Source: Isoetes taiwanensis | Lineage: Eukaryota; Streptophyta; Lycopodiopsida; Isoetales; Isoetaceae | NCBI GenBank assembly: GCA_021234155.1 | Contig: JAJEKV010000041.1 | Location: 8,380,917-8,444,916 of the forward strand | Direction: 5' to 3' | DNA length: 64,000 nucleotides | Shown here: positions 10,859 through 23,340 of the stretch, piece by piece | How the letters are laid out: each line of letters begins with the position of its first letter | Numbering within the stretch: position 1 is the stretch's first letter | The notes under the pieces: model-generated | Seen by the model: the letters and a program-made list of their open reading frames with translations, nothing else | What the model was told of the DNA's origin: nothing | The model's database searches: none | Translations under genes and position numbers: made by a program

Positions 10859-13800
10859 TCAGATCGGAGCAGATTGAAATGCCTTTTGTACCAGCTCCTC
10901 CTGTTCATGTTTATGTACGCTAGCAAAACCAGTAGCTGTTGCAGCAGACGGGGCCCTTCCAACATATTTGATGTCCTCAAATTTGCCTCTCCCAAGTGAC
11001 GACATGGCAGTAGCTAGACGAGGAGCCATATAAGAATATGCTCCCATATTCATTGGTTCTTCTTGGCACCATACGACTTCTGCATCTGTAAGTATGGCAG
11101 GCAAAAATGTTAGAATGAGAAGGCCTACCACCCATTTGCGATTTATATATAAAGAGCCACATGCGTTCTTGGGTTGGGCACTAACTTGGATAACGTTTAA
11201 GCTCCCTTTGTACAAGATCATAAGGTACAGGACATAGCTGCTCGATTCGACAAATAGCTACATCTTTTGCTTGTACCCGTTTCCGTTCATCATCAAGCTC
11301 ATAATAAACCTAGAAGCAGAGTTTCAAGATTGTGTATAAGACGAATGACATTAAAAATTCGTTCCTCATTCTTACCTTTCCAGAACACAAAACCAAACGC
11401 CGGATGCCTTCTTCACATGAAGAATGATCATTTTGGTCCTTGATTAGCCTTTTAAACCTAGTGCCTTGTTTATCAAACCCAGGATGCCCTTGCACATCAT
11501 CAAATTCTGACAAATGCGACCGAGCTACTGAAGATCGCAGTAAATTCTTTGGTGCCATAATAATCAGCGGCTTCCGAAAATCACGATGTATCTGGATGCA
11601 TACACATCAAGATATCAGTACAAGACTTTTCTAGGGACGCATATACAGGATTTTTCTTCAAGCTCTCTGAATGCCTTGTGTACTATCATATTGATATTTA
11701 CGGATAAGCTAGATCTTGAAGAAAACAATCGAAACAGTTTACCTAAACAATCCATTAAGAAAATACTTAACAGATGCTGAAGGACATTTGCTTATTTGAT
11801 GGTATTAAACCTACAAAAAGCAAATCACATACTCGCAATGGACGACAAAGGAAAGTGCAAACATGTATCATTTAACGTCACTAAAAAGATGCAGTCACAA
11901 TAAATCAAAATTCTCATCCTTTTATAAAGATAAGACTTGCCTGTCGTCGGAGAACATGAAAATAGTTTGCAGGTGTTGTTACATTGACCACCTGCAAGTT
12001 GCATTCCTGAACTTGCCTCCTGACTGTTGGATCCATTTCAGGGATGACAAAGGGGTTATCATCACTCATCTGCATGAAAGTATGTCAAATGATGCAACTA
12101 CATTGACGACTGCATCAGTAATTAGTACCTGCAAGAACCTTTCCACTCGCCCACTTGAATGTTCAGGCCCCTGTCCATCATAACCATGTGGAAGCAAAAC
12201 CACCAAACCAGTTTGCCGGAGCCATTTAGCTTCTCCACTGGATAAGAATTGGTCAAATATGACCTGAGCACCATTGGCAAAGTCCCCAAACTGCGCCTCC
12301 CAAAGGACCAAAGAATTGGGATTCTCCATAGAATACCCCAACTCAAAACCTAAAACACCAAACTCTGAAAGGGAGCTGCATACAATAGAATATCATGAAA
12401 CCATATGCAAACACAGTAACATAAGCAGGACACAAATAGCTACCTGTTGCTTACTGTAAACATCTCCTCCTCCTGATTTATCAGAATGTGATCAAGAGGA
12501 CAATATCTTTCCCCTGTCTTCTGATCATGTATCACAGAATGCCTGTGACTGAAGGTTCCCCGCTCCACATCCTGGCCACTTAGCCTGACATGATTCCCCT
12601 CTACAAGCAAAGTAGCAAAGGCCAAGGCTTCCGCAGAAGCCCAATCTACATTTTCACCTGTTTCGATCATCTCTGCCCGTTGTTCATAGACACGCTTTAT
12701 AGCTTTATGAGGTGTAAAGCCTGGTGGGAGGGTTGTAATGGCCTTACCCACATTCTTCAGAATTTCAGGTTTAACCCTGGTTCGTATAAAAATAGACAAA
12801 GAGGTCAACCAAACATCCTCCTGGTAATCTTATTACATAAAGTTGATTTGCAACCATACCCTGTATTTCTAATTCGTGAAAGCTGCTCTGGACTTTTGAA
12901 ACCTGCCCAATAAGCTGCGAGCCAATCTTGTGTTCGAGGAACATAATCTTTGCTAGCATTGAATTCCTCATTCAAAATTTTCATTACCTTCTCATGCATC
13001 TTATCAACTTCCTGCTTCGAAATTTGATCTAATTTAAGCAGCTTCTTCTCATAAATATCCAAGGCTGGGGGATGGTTTTTTATCACCTAACAATACAGCA
13101 ACAAACATCCATTACAGTTTTCAGACTATCAGACACAATAGGAATGCAAAGATTTTGGCTATAGTCTAGACTACAATGCTCAGACATTTCAAACAGCTAC
13201 TTGGCAATTATATTTAAAAATGCAAGCATTTAGATTGATATGCAGACATACACTGTACTATTTTAAATTACACCTAGTGAGTTATGTTGAACATAAACCT
13301 GATACATGGTAGGCTGTGTAAAGGAAGGTTCATCAATTTCATTGTGACCAAAACGTCGATAACAAACAATATCAACGACAACATCTCGCTTAAATCGCGC
13401 CCTCCATTCAGCTGCTAGCTCGCAGGCATGAACTACGGCTTCTACATCATCCCCATTCACATGGAAGATTGGTGCATTCAATGCCTTTGCTACATCTGTA
13501 CAATAAGCAGAGGACCTGCTGCTTTTTGGATCTGTTGTAAAGGCTACCTGATTGTTTACTACAATATGTATTGTTCCTCCAGTGGTGTAATTTGGGAGAT
13601 CACTCAGATGAAAAGTTTCATAGACTACACCTTGCCCTGAAAAGCTTCCATCACCATGGAGCAAGATGGCCATATTTTTCTGTCTTTCCTTGTCATTAGA
13701 GTAGTACTGCTTTGCTCTTGTTTTCCCAATAACAACTGGATCAACAGCCTCTAAATGGCTGGGATTAGCAACAAGTGACAGATGAACTCTTTTTCCAGTT

Positions 13801-14900
13801 CTGGTAGGACGGTCATAGGATGTACCCAAATGATACTTGACATCCCCACTTCCTGTGTATCCACCTTTTTCTACATCTGGAGGCCTTGTACCACCACTGA
13901 ATTCACTAAAAATCTGTTTCAACGGCTTCCTTACAACATTTCCAAGAACATTGAGCCTTCCACGGTGAGGCATCCCAATAACAATAGTCTCTGCCCCCAG
14001 ATCAGCAGCCCTGTCAATGAGTTCCTTCATCCCAGGAATTAGAGTTTCACATCCCTCAAGCCCAAACCTCTTTGCAGCTGTCCACTTCTGTGCAAGAAAA
14101 CTTTCAAATGTTGTACCCCATAAAAGACGATCAAGAATAACTGTTTGCCTATCTCGACCATATTTGCTAGGCACGTGTGTCTCAATTTTCTCCCTAAGCC
14201 AATTACATTGATCGCGATCAGCAATATGCATATACTCATAGCCAATGGTACCACAGTATGCCTGCTCAAGGCGCTTCAGAATAGATCTCAGGGTCTGCAC
14301 TGGCCGATTTTCTGACAAAAAGCCTGACATACGCCAGACACCAAGGAAAAATTCTCGATCAAGGTCTTCCTCAGTAAATCCATAAAGTGCAGGATCAAGA
14401 TCTTCAGGGGGGATTCTCTTATCCAAACCAAGAGGGTCTAATTGAGCTTTCATATGGCCATTGACTTGATATGCCCTAACAAGAAGAAGCAATCGCATAC
14501 TTTCCTGAATGGTCTGTCCAGATATTCCAGGACTTGTAGCTGCCTGTCCTGTAAAATTTCTGAAAAAGTTATCCCAAGATTCATCCACACTCTTTGGATC
14601 GGCTTCCCAAGCTCGCTGCAACTCTTCGAGGTAGACGCTGCTAGTGCCATCTAGAAAGTTATCAGTCAGTTTGGAGAGGGGTACAGCTCTAGGTACGGGT
14701 GCCTGTTGCAATTTTTCTTTGCTGACATGAAACCTTCTGGCTAAATTCTGCTCAAAGATCGTGCATTTCCGTTCCAGCCCAAACAAATTCTTTGGTTGCT
14801 GAATGTCTCCATTCTTACTACAATGATAAAATCGAAGTAAGTTAAAGCGTAACCTGGATACCTTGGACGATGAAGCGGCCCTTATCAATGACGCCGCCAT
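10859..14900 (-). CDS. OGDH: 2-oxoglutarate dehydrogenase E1 component, mitochondrial (8 exons)
   Basis: E1 is the thiamine-diphosphate decarboxylase of the TCA-cycle 2-oxoglutarate dehydrogenase complex in the mitochondrial matrix. Exons, in coding order: 13299-14900, 12860-13086, 12444-12776, 12129-12375, 11941-12069, 11376-11591, 11186-11309, 10859-11085. They join in phase to 1,034 aa plus stop, close to the usual plant length of about 1,020. Residues 1-60 are rich in Ser/Arg and lack acidic clusters, as in a mitochondrial presequence. [11 protein letters not shown] lies near 311-321. The cofactor motif runs from HGDGSF at about 415 to NNQ at 449-451. The conserved [18 protein letters not shown] and PSAATATGF are near the C-terminus. 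All introns are GT-AG except the fifth, which starts with GC. I see no frameshift or stop, so the gene looks functional. Confidence 0.95.
11592..11940 (-). other. GC-AG intron of OGDH (intron 5)
   Basis: The exon ends CGACGACAG and the intron begins GCAAGT, the classical strong consensus of GC-AG introns. It ends CATCCAG before ATACATCGTGAT. Joining here keeps the conserved protein order [13 protein letters not shown] in phase 0. No GT donor nearby gives this junction. Confidence 0.85.
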
Positions 14901-16700
14901 CGCTCCCCTTCTTTCAACTCAGCTCATTGTCTATATTAATTTTAAACCTAGAGACGAATTTATGCTCTACTTTAATGGTAGGGCCTTTTCACACGTCGCC
15001 ATTGTATATGGCAAAGTATTGTTATTGAAATGAATAGGAAAATTTACTCTTAACCTTAAGGTTGAGATTCCACTAGCAAAGGTTAAGGTTGAGATTCCAC
15101 TGATAAAATTTACGGCTGTGTGCAGATCTGGCACTTTCACCCTGATTCCACAACCGCAGTTAGTAATTACCAAAATGTTGCAAAACTAACAAGGTGCTGC
15201 GCACGGAGGGTTGCCCTACGGTGGCCCGAGAATGTGTTTTCATGTTTCTTATTGTCGTTTCGTTTTCATGGTTCTTGTTGGGTCATTTTATGTGTCGGGG
15301 CTTATTAATGGTTTGAACGTGGGGTTTTGTTTTGTGTTGTTTTATTTTGTTTATGAATTGTACATGGACCAAGAAGAGGCTTGCAAAGCTCAGTACCTAG
15401 ACCAATTAGGATTGACGTGATTATGATCTTTGTCTAAAACATATTAGCCATTTATGAAGAATGTTTTTTGTATATTAGTAATGGAAATTATACAGGGCCT
15501 GTATGAATACATGCTTTCATTTTCTTAGTGAATGCATACAAATATTAAGAATAGAGTATCCAATGGTACAAAAGGACCAATTCGTGCTTTGGTAATATAA
15601 CAATCCCATTTCGAATATGTGTGTTTAAGTGCCTTGATGATGTAATAATCCCATTTCTAATATGCACGTTTAACTTGGTTGGTGTCAGTTAATTTTGGTT
15701 CGGCATAGTGGTGAACCATTCTTAATCGAGTCCTCATATTTTCTTGCATCCTCACGACCATATACATATTCCTGTGTTCTCTATAGATTCTTGATTCTTC
15801 TTCTCGAGTATTTAGAGTTCTATATTATAGATCTCTCATCTATTGTTGTGCTCCATATAGACTCTTGATTCTTCTTTTCGAGTATTTCGAGTTCCACATT
15901 ATTATGGCTTCCCCATATTTTGCTTGTAGGTCGTGGTATGAATGGACCAGAAAATGAATTATGTCTCAATAACAATAAAGATAACAATAAATATATAAGG
16001 ACTGTACCCAGTTCAGGCACGCCAACATCCTAGGGAACATAACATGCCATTTACAGACCTTGTAATTTTCGTGAGAATACGTCTTCAGATTCGATTAGAC
16101 TTTCAATAATTTGTTTTCGATTTTTCGTGATTCACATATTACTTGAATTCTATCAGCATTCCACAAAGGTAGACATGATCTTGATACACATTCTATATAA
16201 AGGTAATTTTGGATTCCTCGGTATTTTCTCATTAATTATGAAAGATTACGGTGATGATTTTTCCATAAATTTTGAAGTGAAGTGCTTAGCTTAGTTTTTC
16301 ATTGCTAGTAGCAGTCAGTATGCTTGTGACTCGTTCAAGCAACAACAGATCTTCACACGTGTGCCCACTGCACATGTAAACACGCAACATGAAAATGATA
16401 TCATAGAATTACGCCATTTGTATGGGAGCCTCTAGAGCGTGGATGGCAAACATGTTCGAGGTGTTTATTCACACTAGTTGGCCAATGACATGGGGTGTTT
16501 ATTCATGGTAAGTGACGAGAAAATGAATATTAGCCAACTTGCATAACATTTTAGATTATGTTGTGTGTTTCATGTATGTTGTCTGCCTGTTCAACTAATA
16601 AATTTGTGGTGTCTTAACTGACAAATTATTAACATGTTGCGTTAGTTTTATGCAATGTTGGAAGTAGAAATTCATAAATATCGTATCGATGTATAGGGCA
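14901..16700. other. OGDH upstream region and intergenic DNA
   Basis: The OGDH promoter should lie just above 14900. A small direct repeat (GGTTAAGGTTGAGATTCCACT type) sits at about 15055-15105. An imperfect tandem duplication of about 50-70 bp built on GATTCTTGATTCTTCTT and CGAGTATTT occurs at about 15779-15902. Frames here are short and show no motif. Confidence 0.5.
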
Positions 16701-16708
16701 AGTTTAAG

Positions 16709-17113
16709 GAAATAGAAATCTTCTGAGTGGCGCTATACCAAAGAATATTGGAAAGAGTGGCACTATACCAAAGAATATTGGAAATTCGACTGGACTATCA
16801 TGTTTGGATATTAGTAAGAACAGACTGTATGGCAGGATTCCCGTGGGGTTTCAAAACCTTGTTCAGCTTACATATTTGGAACTTTCTGTGAATCAGCTGA
16901 CAAAAAATATTCTTGACAAACTTTGAGAGGCGGATTTAAGTTTTCTCAATGGATTTAAGTTTTCTCAATGTCTCCGATAATCATCTGAGGGATTCATTTC
17001 AAGAAATTTCTCATCAGAGGTGTTTGTTCAAAACGATGAGCTATGTGGTGATGTGCTCCATGTCCATTGCAGAGGGCAAAATCTACATCTATAACTGTCA
17101 CTGCTATTGTAAA
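16709..17113 (+). pseudogene. Leucine-rich repeat receptor-kinase fragment, degenerate
   Basis: The plus strand reads NLLSGAIPKNIG, then SGTIPKNIGNSTGL, LDISKNRLYGRIP, and YLELSVNQLT, which are LRR units of the plant LxxLxLxxNxLxGxIP class. A TGA follows at about 16924. Further frames continue with LSFLNVSDNHL and then ELCGDVLHVHC, which match the cysteine-containing cap after the LRRs of receptor kinases. No transmembrane or kinase part follows. Two short tandem duplications (CTATACCAAAGAATATTGG and GGATTTAAGTTTTCTCAAT) disturb the frame. It is a broken piece of an LRR-RLK ectodomain, lying head to head with the WDR92 fragment. Confidence 0.75.
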
Positions 17114-17416
17114 CATAGTTGTGCTCTTCAGTTTAAATTTTTCTTTTAACGTGCCATTTTCTCAAAACATAGCATGTCCGAGATAATAGAGAGAACCAAG
17201 TTGCCTGACCCTCAAATCACCACTTATCCTTATCAATGAGCAGAATGAGACAACCACTGAGCATAAACGTGACCACACGGGAGAATATTGATTAACATGG
17301 CAAGCCAAAACTGAGAATATCTGAGCATAAGATACATAAATAATCTCCAGAAGACCGACTCCCATGCTAAATATTTGTTCCCCAATCAAATTAATAGCTT
17401 CAATTAATGTGTATCT

Positions 17417-18508
17417 CATTTTTTACACTTGTTTGCCAACGAATTTTGCATGTTCTCAAGTCAAACATCTTGATATCTCCATTGTAATAACCTGCAAGTT
17501 AACATGTTTAGTTCCAAGCTGAGAAAACAGAATAACTCACTGGATATTCATAATTGAAATTCTGTGCTCACCGGCAACCACACATTGCTCTTCATCATTA
17601 AACGAGTTCCCTGCTTGTCAGATGAGATTACGATGACTGATGCCATATCTCGACCTAAAATGTCTAAGACGTACTACATAAAACATTGTGAACAACTTGC
17701 CAATGCCTGCTGACCTAGCTTCAAACTGTACTTTAATCTGCTACAATCATTGGAACCTGAAAAACATGAAAAGGGCTATTCTATTACCTAGTTTATTAGA
17801 CCTTTTCATATATAACATTATGCATTACCTTACCAAATGTAATTGCCCAGCAATCACGTGCATGTTCTGCTTGTTTGGGTTCAAAACACGCAACCTAATG
17901 CGCCAAAAAACAAAGTCTCTTAGCAACTTCAAACATTTATCCTCAAAAGGCCAATATGGCCATAAAACTTACTAGTTTGTCCTTTTGACGTTGAGCTTAC
18001 TGGTTCATCCCTTTGACGTTGATCCCACACACTTACACGACCTGACAATAGAAAATCAGTATGCTATCAAAAATGAAGTCATGGTTATAGTATACCAGCT
18101 ATGAAGTATTTTGAGATAATTTCTTAAAGACGTTTTTCCCTTCCCAATGGCAGAAATATGACTGACATCAAATATGCAAATCCAACACAAAGCTAACATA
18201 ACTAATAAATTCTAATGTATTTGTTGTATGCTTATTGAAGAGACTAATTTGTGCGGACGTTCAACACCTATATGAGCTGCAACAATCTCAAATGGCCGAA
18301 ATGAAGGCCTACCATTAATTGCATTTGCTTCTCTCCTAATAAGCTGCCATTGTCCACTGTTACGAATGCAAGATGCAGCATCATTCGCTCCTCAAATCTA
18401 CATCATCTCCCTTGGAAATTGTACCCCTACCTTAAAGGCGCAAATAATCCAGACGATCGGCTCTCGCAGATGGATCTTTCTTGCTCTACTGTAGCAAGCA
18501 AATTCTGG
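17417..18508 (-). pseudogene. WDR92: WDR92 (DNAAF10/Monad) WD40 protein, decayed fragment with introns
   Basis: Short minus-strand exons follow WDR92 in order. 18001-18041 reads RVSVWDQRQRDEP; 17834-17894 reads VACFEPKQAEHARDCWAITF; 17572-17610 reads NSFNDEEQCVVA; 17417-17491 reads [12 protein letters not shown] then IRWQTSVKN. These four keep GT-AG borders and compatible phases. Two upstream pieces, near 18431-18508 (KIHLREPIV) and 18268-18345 (REANAING, PFEIV), align only if indels are allowed. The last exon ends where a donor GT is expected but AG is found, and no downstream blades appear. WDR92 is a WD40 co-chaperone for axonemal dynein assembly. Missing N- and C-terminal parts and eroded exons argue for a gene fragment rather than a live gene. 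Confidence 0.7.
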
Positions 18509-20014
18509 CTACAACATTTAAAATGCAAATTTTGAGTCTTTAACGAATCATAAAATTGCAGTTATTCTCAACAAAAGGACTACTATGGGCACATTTTCTA
18601 TTCACATTGGATGGCAACATTTCAATAATAAATACACTGCGTCCAGTGCAGATATAGACAAACCTAAATCAATGCATGGATTTGCAAAAAACAAAAAGTT
18701 ATAGCCATGAGTAAAATAATGTAATAACAAAGCATTGATCATGGGACAAGTATGGGAAACAAAAAGGGCAATTACAGGGGAACAAAAAGGCAGTCTTCAC
18801 CTGGCAATATAAGATGCTTGCTAATAGCAACTCCTAGAAAGACAATTCTCATCTTCGGATTTGATATGCAGATTTTAGCTGCTAAATAATCATGGAGTTC
18901 GAAATTGAAACTTTTTGAGATCCAACAACGGTATATTTAGGAGCAGATAAACTCATGTTTTAAGAAATTGCAGAGCAACAATTACAATTCACTGCGTCAT
19001 CTTCTCAGATGTCACAACAGAATCCTTGGACTTATTAATGAATGTAATGCATTTCAAAAAACGCATTCTGATTTTCTATCAACTTTCCCAGTTGTTTCTT
19101 ATAGCATTCAAATTCCTACTCATAACATGCAGTTTGCTTTACAGCAATCGTTCTAGAACAATAAATAAGGTTAGAATAGCATTTACCATAGCTTCAACAT
19201 CGTAAAATCAAACTAGTTCATCTAAGCCATGTGTAACAAAAAATCAGCTCCTCATTTGTTAACCTGCACAAAAATGTCAATAACACTAGTAAAATTAACA
19301 TCCAAACATTCTTTTGATGACATGGAAAATACAACTATTAACAGAAAGTGGAATACGGCTTTTCTTTGTGTATCATTTGTAGTCATAACTCTATCAATAT
19401 GATGGCATTGCACTTGAAAGGCATTCCGCTGTGGCTTTTAAAAGCTACCAAACAAATGCAAATACAGGCTTTAAATCCCCAAAATAAAATGAAATTTTTT
19501 CATGTTGGTAACTGGTCTGCTGAAAGAATATCATAATGATTTACAGGGCATGCAGAAGTCCATATAGATCTAACTCTTTTTAAGATGGATACCATGATCA
19601 GTCACAAAATGGATTTACAGTCTAATGGTGGCTCAGAATCAGGATTGCCATCGATACGGGAAGATTCGAATTCCTGCAATCCAAAACAGAGCTGCGAATC
19701 ATTTGTCTACAGTCCTAAAGAGCCATAGATGAATGCCTTAAGATGATTAAAAAGGATAATCAACACAACGGCATGGAAAATACAAAACCACAAAGAAAGA
19801 AATAGCATTAAAACAGAGTGATCTTGCCTGGGAAAACCTAGAAGAACGATACAGTATATTCCTCTATTTCTGCTCCGATCCTTGCAACTGCGGACACAAA
19901 TTCTGAAAGGAAAATCTTCGGTCTGCCCTGCCAGTTACTCGGTTGGAGCATCCTGGATCCAGAACGCAGGTGACCGAGAGTTTACAGCGAATAGTAGGTT
20001 TGGAGCAGTCATCA
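18509..20014 (-). other. Region upstream of the WDR92 fragment, exon-like scraps only
   Basis: If the WDR92 copy ever had its first exons here, they are not clear. A possible scrap near 19395-19440 reads SGMPFKCNA on the minus strand, loosely like the KPIKCGTF of WDR92. Another near 19620-19675 starts after TGCAG and reads EFESSRIDGNPDSEPPLD, which I cannot place. The stretch near 19860-19990 resembles a 5' leader in being G+C-richer and lacking repeats. Confidence 0.25.
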
Positions 20015-20110
20015 GCATATCCTAGGTATATTCTAGCATATACCTAGGATATGCCATAAACCCACATAAACAAGGGTTTGCCCCCCTAGGGGCAACCCAA
20101 AAACGCCCAA
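20015..20110. repeat. Palindromic repeat, copy 1 (16-bp perfect arms)
   Basis: GCATATCCTAGGTATA at 20015-20030 and its perfect inverted copy at 20039-20054 enclose an 8-base loop. A second pairing, GGGTTTGCCCC with GGGGCAACCC, follows at about 20073-20098. The same sequence, diverged, occurs at 51653-51745 in the same orientation and at the same place relative to another decayed gene. Identity unknown; it could be one end of a mobile element. Confidence 0.75.
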
Positions 20111-20423
20111 TGCTAATTGCAAAACACTTCGTTAATTATCGGGGAAACTCCCCGTCATGCTAATTGCCCTGTGCTAGATTTCTGCCAAGTAGGAAGCCGA
20201 TGCCACTGATCTTTGTCAGATTTGTGTTTTTGAATTCGGTGACTAATTGCTACTGATCCTCCCATATCTTCCATCACAAAGATAAGCCATAGTTGAGGAT
20301 CTGCCGCTAAATGCTATTGCCGGTGGTGGAATCTCACCCTAAGGCAAAATCACAAAGCCAAATGTATACGTGGCAAGAACATGCGGGCTTTGGCACACCG
20401 ATAGTTCTGCCCGCCATTCTATA

Positions 20424-22375
20424 TCACACTATGTCAGAGCCCCAAAAAAAAAATACATGACACGTCATGATCCAGATCGATGCATACCCTTTACTGCATC
20501 CAAGCCGATGCTCTATTGACCCAAATTGCTCAAATCTATGCCGGATCACAACTGTGGTGCAGGTTGCATCAAACCCTCTTAAGATGCGCGGAAGTCCCAC
20601 GATAAAATCCATGGTAATAACTTCCCATTTTGCATTGGGGATATCTAGGGGTTGCAGCTCCCCTGGAATACGCAGTTGCTCAGCCTTTGTTTGCTGACAG
20701 ATCTGGCATTACTTAATGTACCTGGCAATGTGCTTTTTCATTCCTGGCCAGAAATAGCTGGAGCGGATTTTGAAATATGTCTTCATAAATCCTGCATGGC
20801 CTGCTATAGGACTGTTATGTGTATCATGAAGAATGAGCTTGCGAACTCCTGATGTCTCGGGGACACATAACTTATCCTTATAATAAAGGAGTTCAGCCTC
20901 CTTCTTATAATGGCGGAAGGTCTCCCTTTCCTTGTCCGTTCTGGCTTCCTTGGAAACGCTTTGCCATATCTCCTGGAATTCTGGGTCTATGGGAAGGGCC
21001 TGCCGAATCTGCTTCCCAAACTCACTGGTGAGTGTGGATATAGCATTGCAATGCGTGCGAGTGACGAATGGATGTCTGGAAAGCGCGTCAGCAACAACAT
21101 TATGCTTGCCTAGCTTATAGATGACTTCAAAATCATATTCCTCAAGGAATTCCATCCATCGTCTTTGTATCAATTTGAGGTGAGGTTGCGTGAAGATGTA
21201 TTGGAGGTTCTGGTGAGCAATATCCAACTGGAATCGTCTTCCAAGCAAATAGTGCCTCCAAATGCACAAGGCACGCACAATCGCAAGCAACTCTTGATCA
21301 TGCGTGGGGTATCCCTATTCTGCATCATTCATCTTTCTAGAATCATAGGCGATAACCCGACCTTCTTGCATTAAGACTCCACCGGTAGCTATTTTACTAG
21401 CATCGGTGGCAACCCACTTATCCTTTTGAGGATCTGGCATGGTGAGAACCGGAGCTGTTATCAAAGCATCCTTTAATGCTTGAAATCCGGCCTGAACCTT
21501 GTCTTTCCAATGTGCCATCCAATCCCTAACCTTTTCATGCTTGATCAGGTCCGTTAAAGGTGCGGCGATAAGGCCAGTCGAAGATGCCGTTCATGGTCCT
21601 CTAAGGTCTTACTGTATATGAGGATATCATCAAAGAATATGATGACAAAATCATCAAGGTATTCACGGAAGACATCATTCATGAGCCTCATGAAGGTGGG
21701 GGGGGCATTAGTCAGGCCAAATGGCATCACCGTGAAATCATAATGCCCATAACGCGTCCGGAAAGCGGACTTATGAATGCCATCCTCTTTAATCCGTATC
21801 TGGTGATATCCCGATCGAAGGTCAATCTTTGTAAAATACTTAGCCCCTTGCAACTGATCCATTAGATCGTCGGCCCGCGGCAAAGCATACCGATTCTTAA
21901 TGGTATGCTTGTTCAGTTGGGGGTAGTCGATGCACATTCTCAAGGTGCCATCCTTTTTCTTGACGAAGAGTATCGGGGCCCCCAAGGGTGAGACACTGGG
22001 TCGAATGAAGCCTAATTTGAGGAGCTCTTGCAACTGCTTCTTAAGCTCTGTTAATTCCGAAATACTCATTCGATATGAGGCCTTACTAGTAGGCTTGGTG
22101 CCTGGCTCTAAGGCAATCTCGCATTCCACACCTCTAAAAGATGGCAACCGATGAATTTCTTCCAAGAAAAGATCATGTATTCCCAAAGAACAACTGCTAT
22201 TGCCGGAGGCAAGGTATCAAGAACTTCGTCTTGTTCGGACTTAGCTTCCACTGAAGCAAGTCGAATCATACCAATAATCTGAGATTTCTTGAGAGCCCTA
22301 TGCAACTGGCGTAATGAAATACATTGCATAATGGGAATAACCGGCTTACCTGCTATGGTCACTCGGGCTCCATCC
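20424..22375 (-). mobile_element. Ty3/gypsy retrotransposon, RT-RNase H-integrase part (degenerate)
   Basis: Reading the minus strand downward from 22375: linker IAGKPVIPIMQCISLRQLHR, then reverse transcriptase ([42 protein letters not shown], and FFDDILIYS as the YxDD box, here FFDD), RNase H (WVATDASKIATGGVL, KHNVVADALSRHPF), the integrase H-H-C-C finger (HDTHNSPIAGHAG, with the CQIC part in a shifted frame) and the start of the integrase core (VITMDFIVGLP). Sequence is lost near 21565-21575 between HLRLALS and [10 protein letters not shown], removing the RT thumb and connection. A stop interrupts RNase H near 21315. The integrase core breaks off at 20424. The element is dead. Its gag-protease half lies at 25.4-26.5 kb. 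Confidence 0.9.
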
Positions 22376-23029
22376 CAGGGGCTTCACCCCTTTATATAGA
22401 GCATATGGCATGTGCGTGCAAGGGGTCGACTGAAACCCCCCTGTATACAGGTTTTTGCGGGCGAAACCCCCCAACCATACGTACATATGAATTTTAATTT
22501 TTGGCCCCTTATCCCTACATGTACTCCAGTCCCAACTAGCAATCCATATACCCTTTCCCATACATATACTGGACACCATAAGAAAAGTCCTAGCCCTTGT
22601 AGCACATATGGTAACACATCATTTTTTGAATATTTTTTTAGTCATTACAAGAGCTAGCTAAGCGAGTTTGTTGTAGGGGTTTGGGGTTTGATTATTCAAA
22701 TACAAGCCCATATTAAATGGAAGGTTAAAAGGGGGGTTAACATCATAACCTATGGCAAATAAAGACTATGTGTTCGACTTTAAGTGTGAAGAAGTGAAAG
22801 CCTCCGGCTCGTTGTAAGATCTAAATCTAATTGATGCGCTTTGAATTGTTCTAATGATTTTTTTGGACACTTTGCTCTCCAAGCCCTGGCATAATATTGC
22901 ATGCACGTAGACTCTAGCAATATCAAAAAAGGATATGCATGTAGGCATAATAATCATCTAAAGAGCCAAAGGAAATTTATATTTTGACATTGCATGTCAT
23001 TATGCCAGCAAGTTGTGAAAGAATCAAAG

Positions 23030-23340
23030 TATAACAACTTTTTGCATAACAGTTGTGGTGGCAACAGAAACCTAACCAGTGAAACAATTTACAAACAAGG
23101 CACGTGATATATGACACTCGTCGTTATAAATCCTTTCTTAAGTCACTCTTAGCACCAAATTATAACAACTTTTTGCATACGTTAACATCAACAAAAACCA
23201 AACCAGTGAAACAACTTAGAAACAAAAAACAAAAACACTTTCATCCACTTCCTTTTATTAACAAGGCACGTGGACATACAACATTCACCGTTATAAATCC
23301 TTTCTTAAGTCAATCTTAGCACCAAGGAGATCGCTAAGCT
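23030..23340. repeat. Diverged tandem duplication overlapping the last frataxin exon
   Basis: TATAACAACTTTTTGCATA begins at 23031 and again at 23161. Both copies run through CCAGTGAAACAA, AACAAGGCACGTG and GTTATAAATCCTTTCTTAAG to TTAGCACCAA. The right copy holds the end of the frataxin frame and its stop; the left copy repeats that end without the rest of the exon. Unit lengths are about 130 and 175 bp. Confidence 0.8.

Noticed and set aside
13428-14654. Several open frames of 60-90 codons opposite the first OGDH exon
   Set aside because: They are antisense shadows of a long conserved exon; none has a motif of its own.
22381-22400. Helitron 3' end (stem plus CTGG) at the gypsy junction
   Set aside because: The stem is only five pairs, overlaps the CTGG, and no T or 5' TC partner is evident; not strong enough to name the element.
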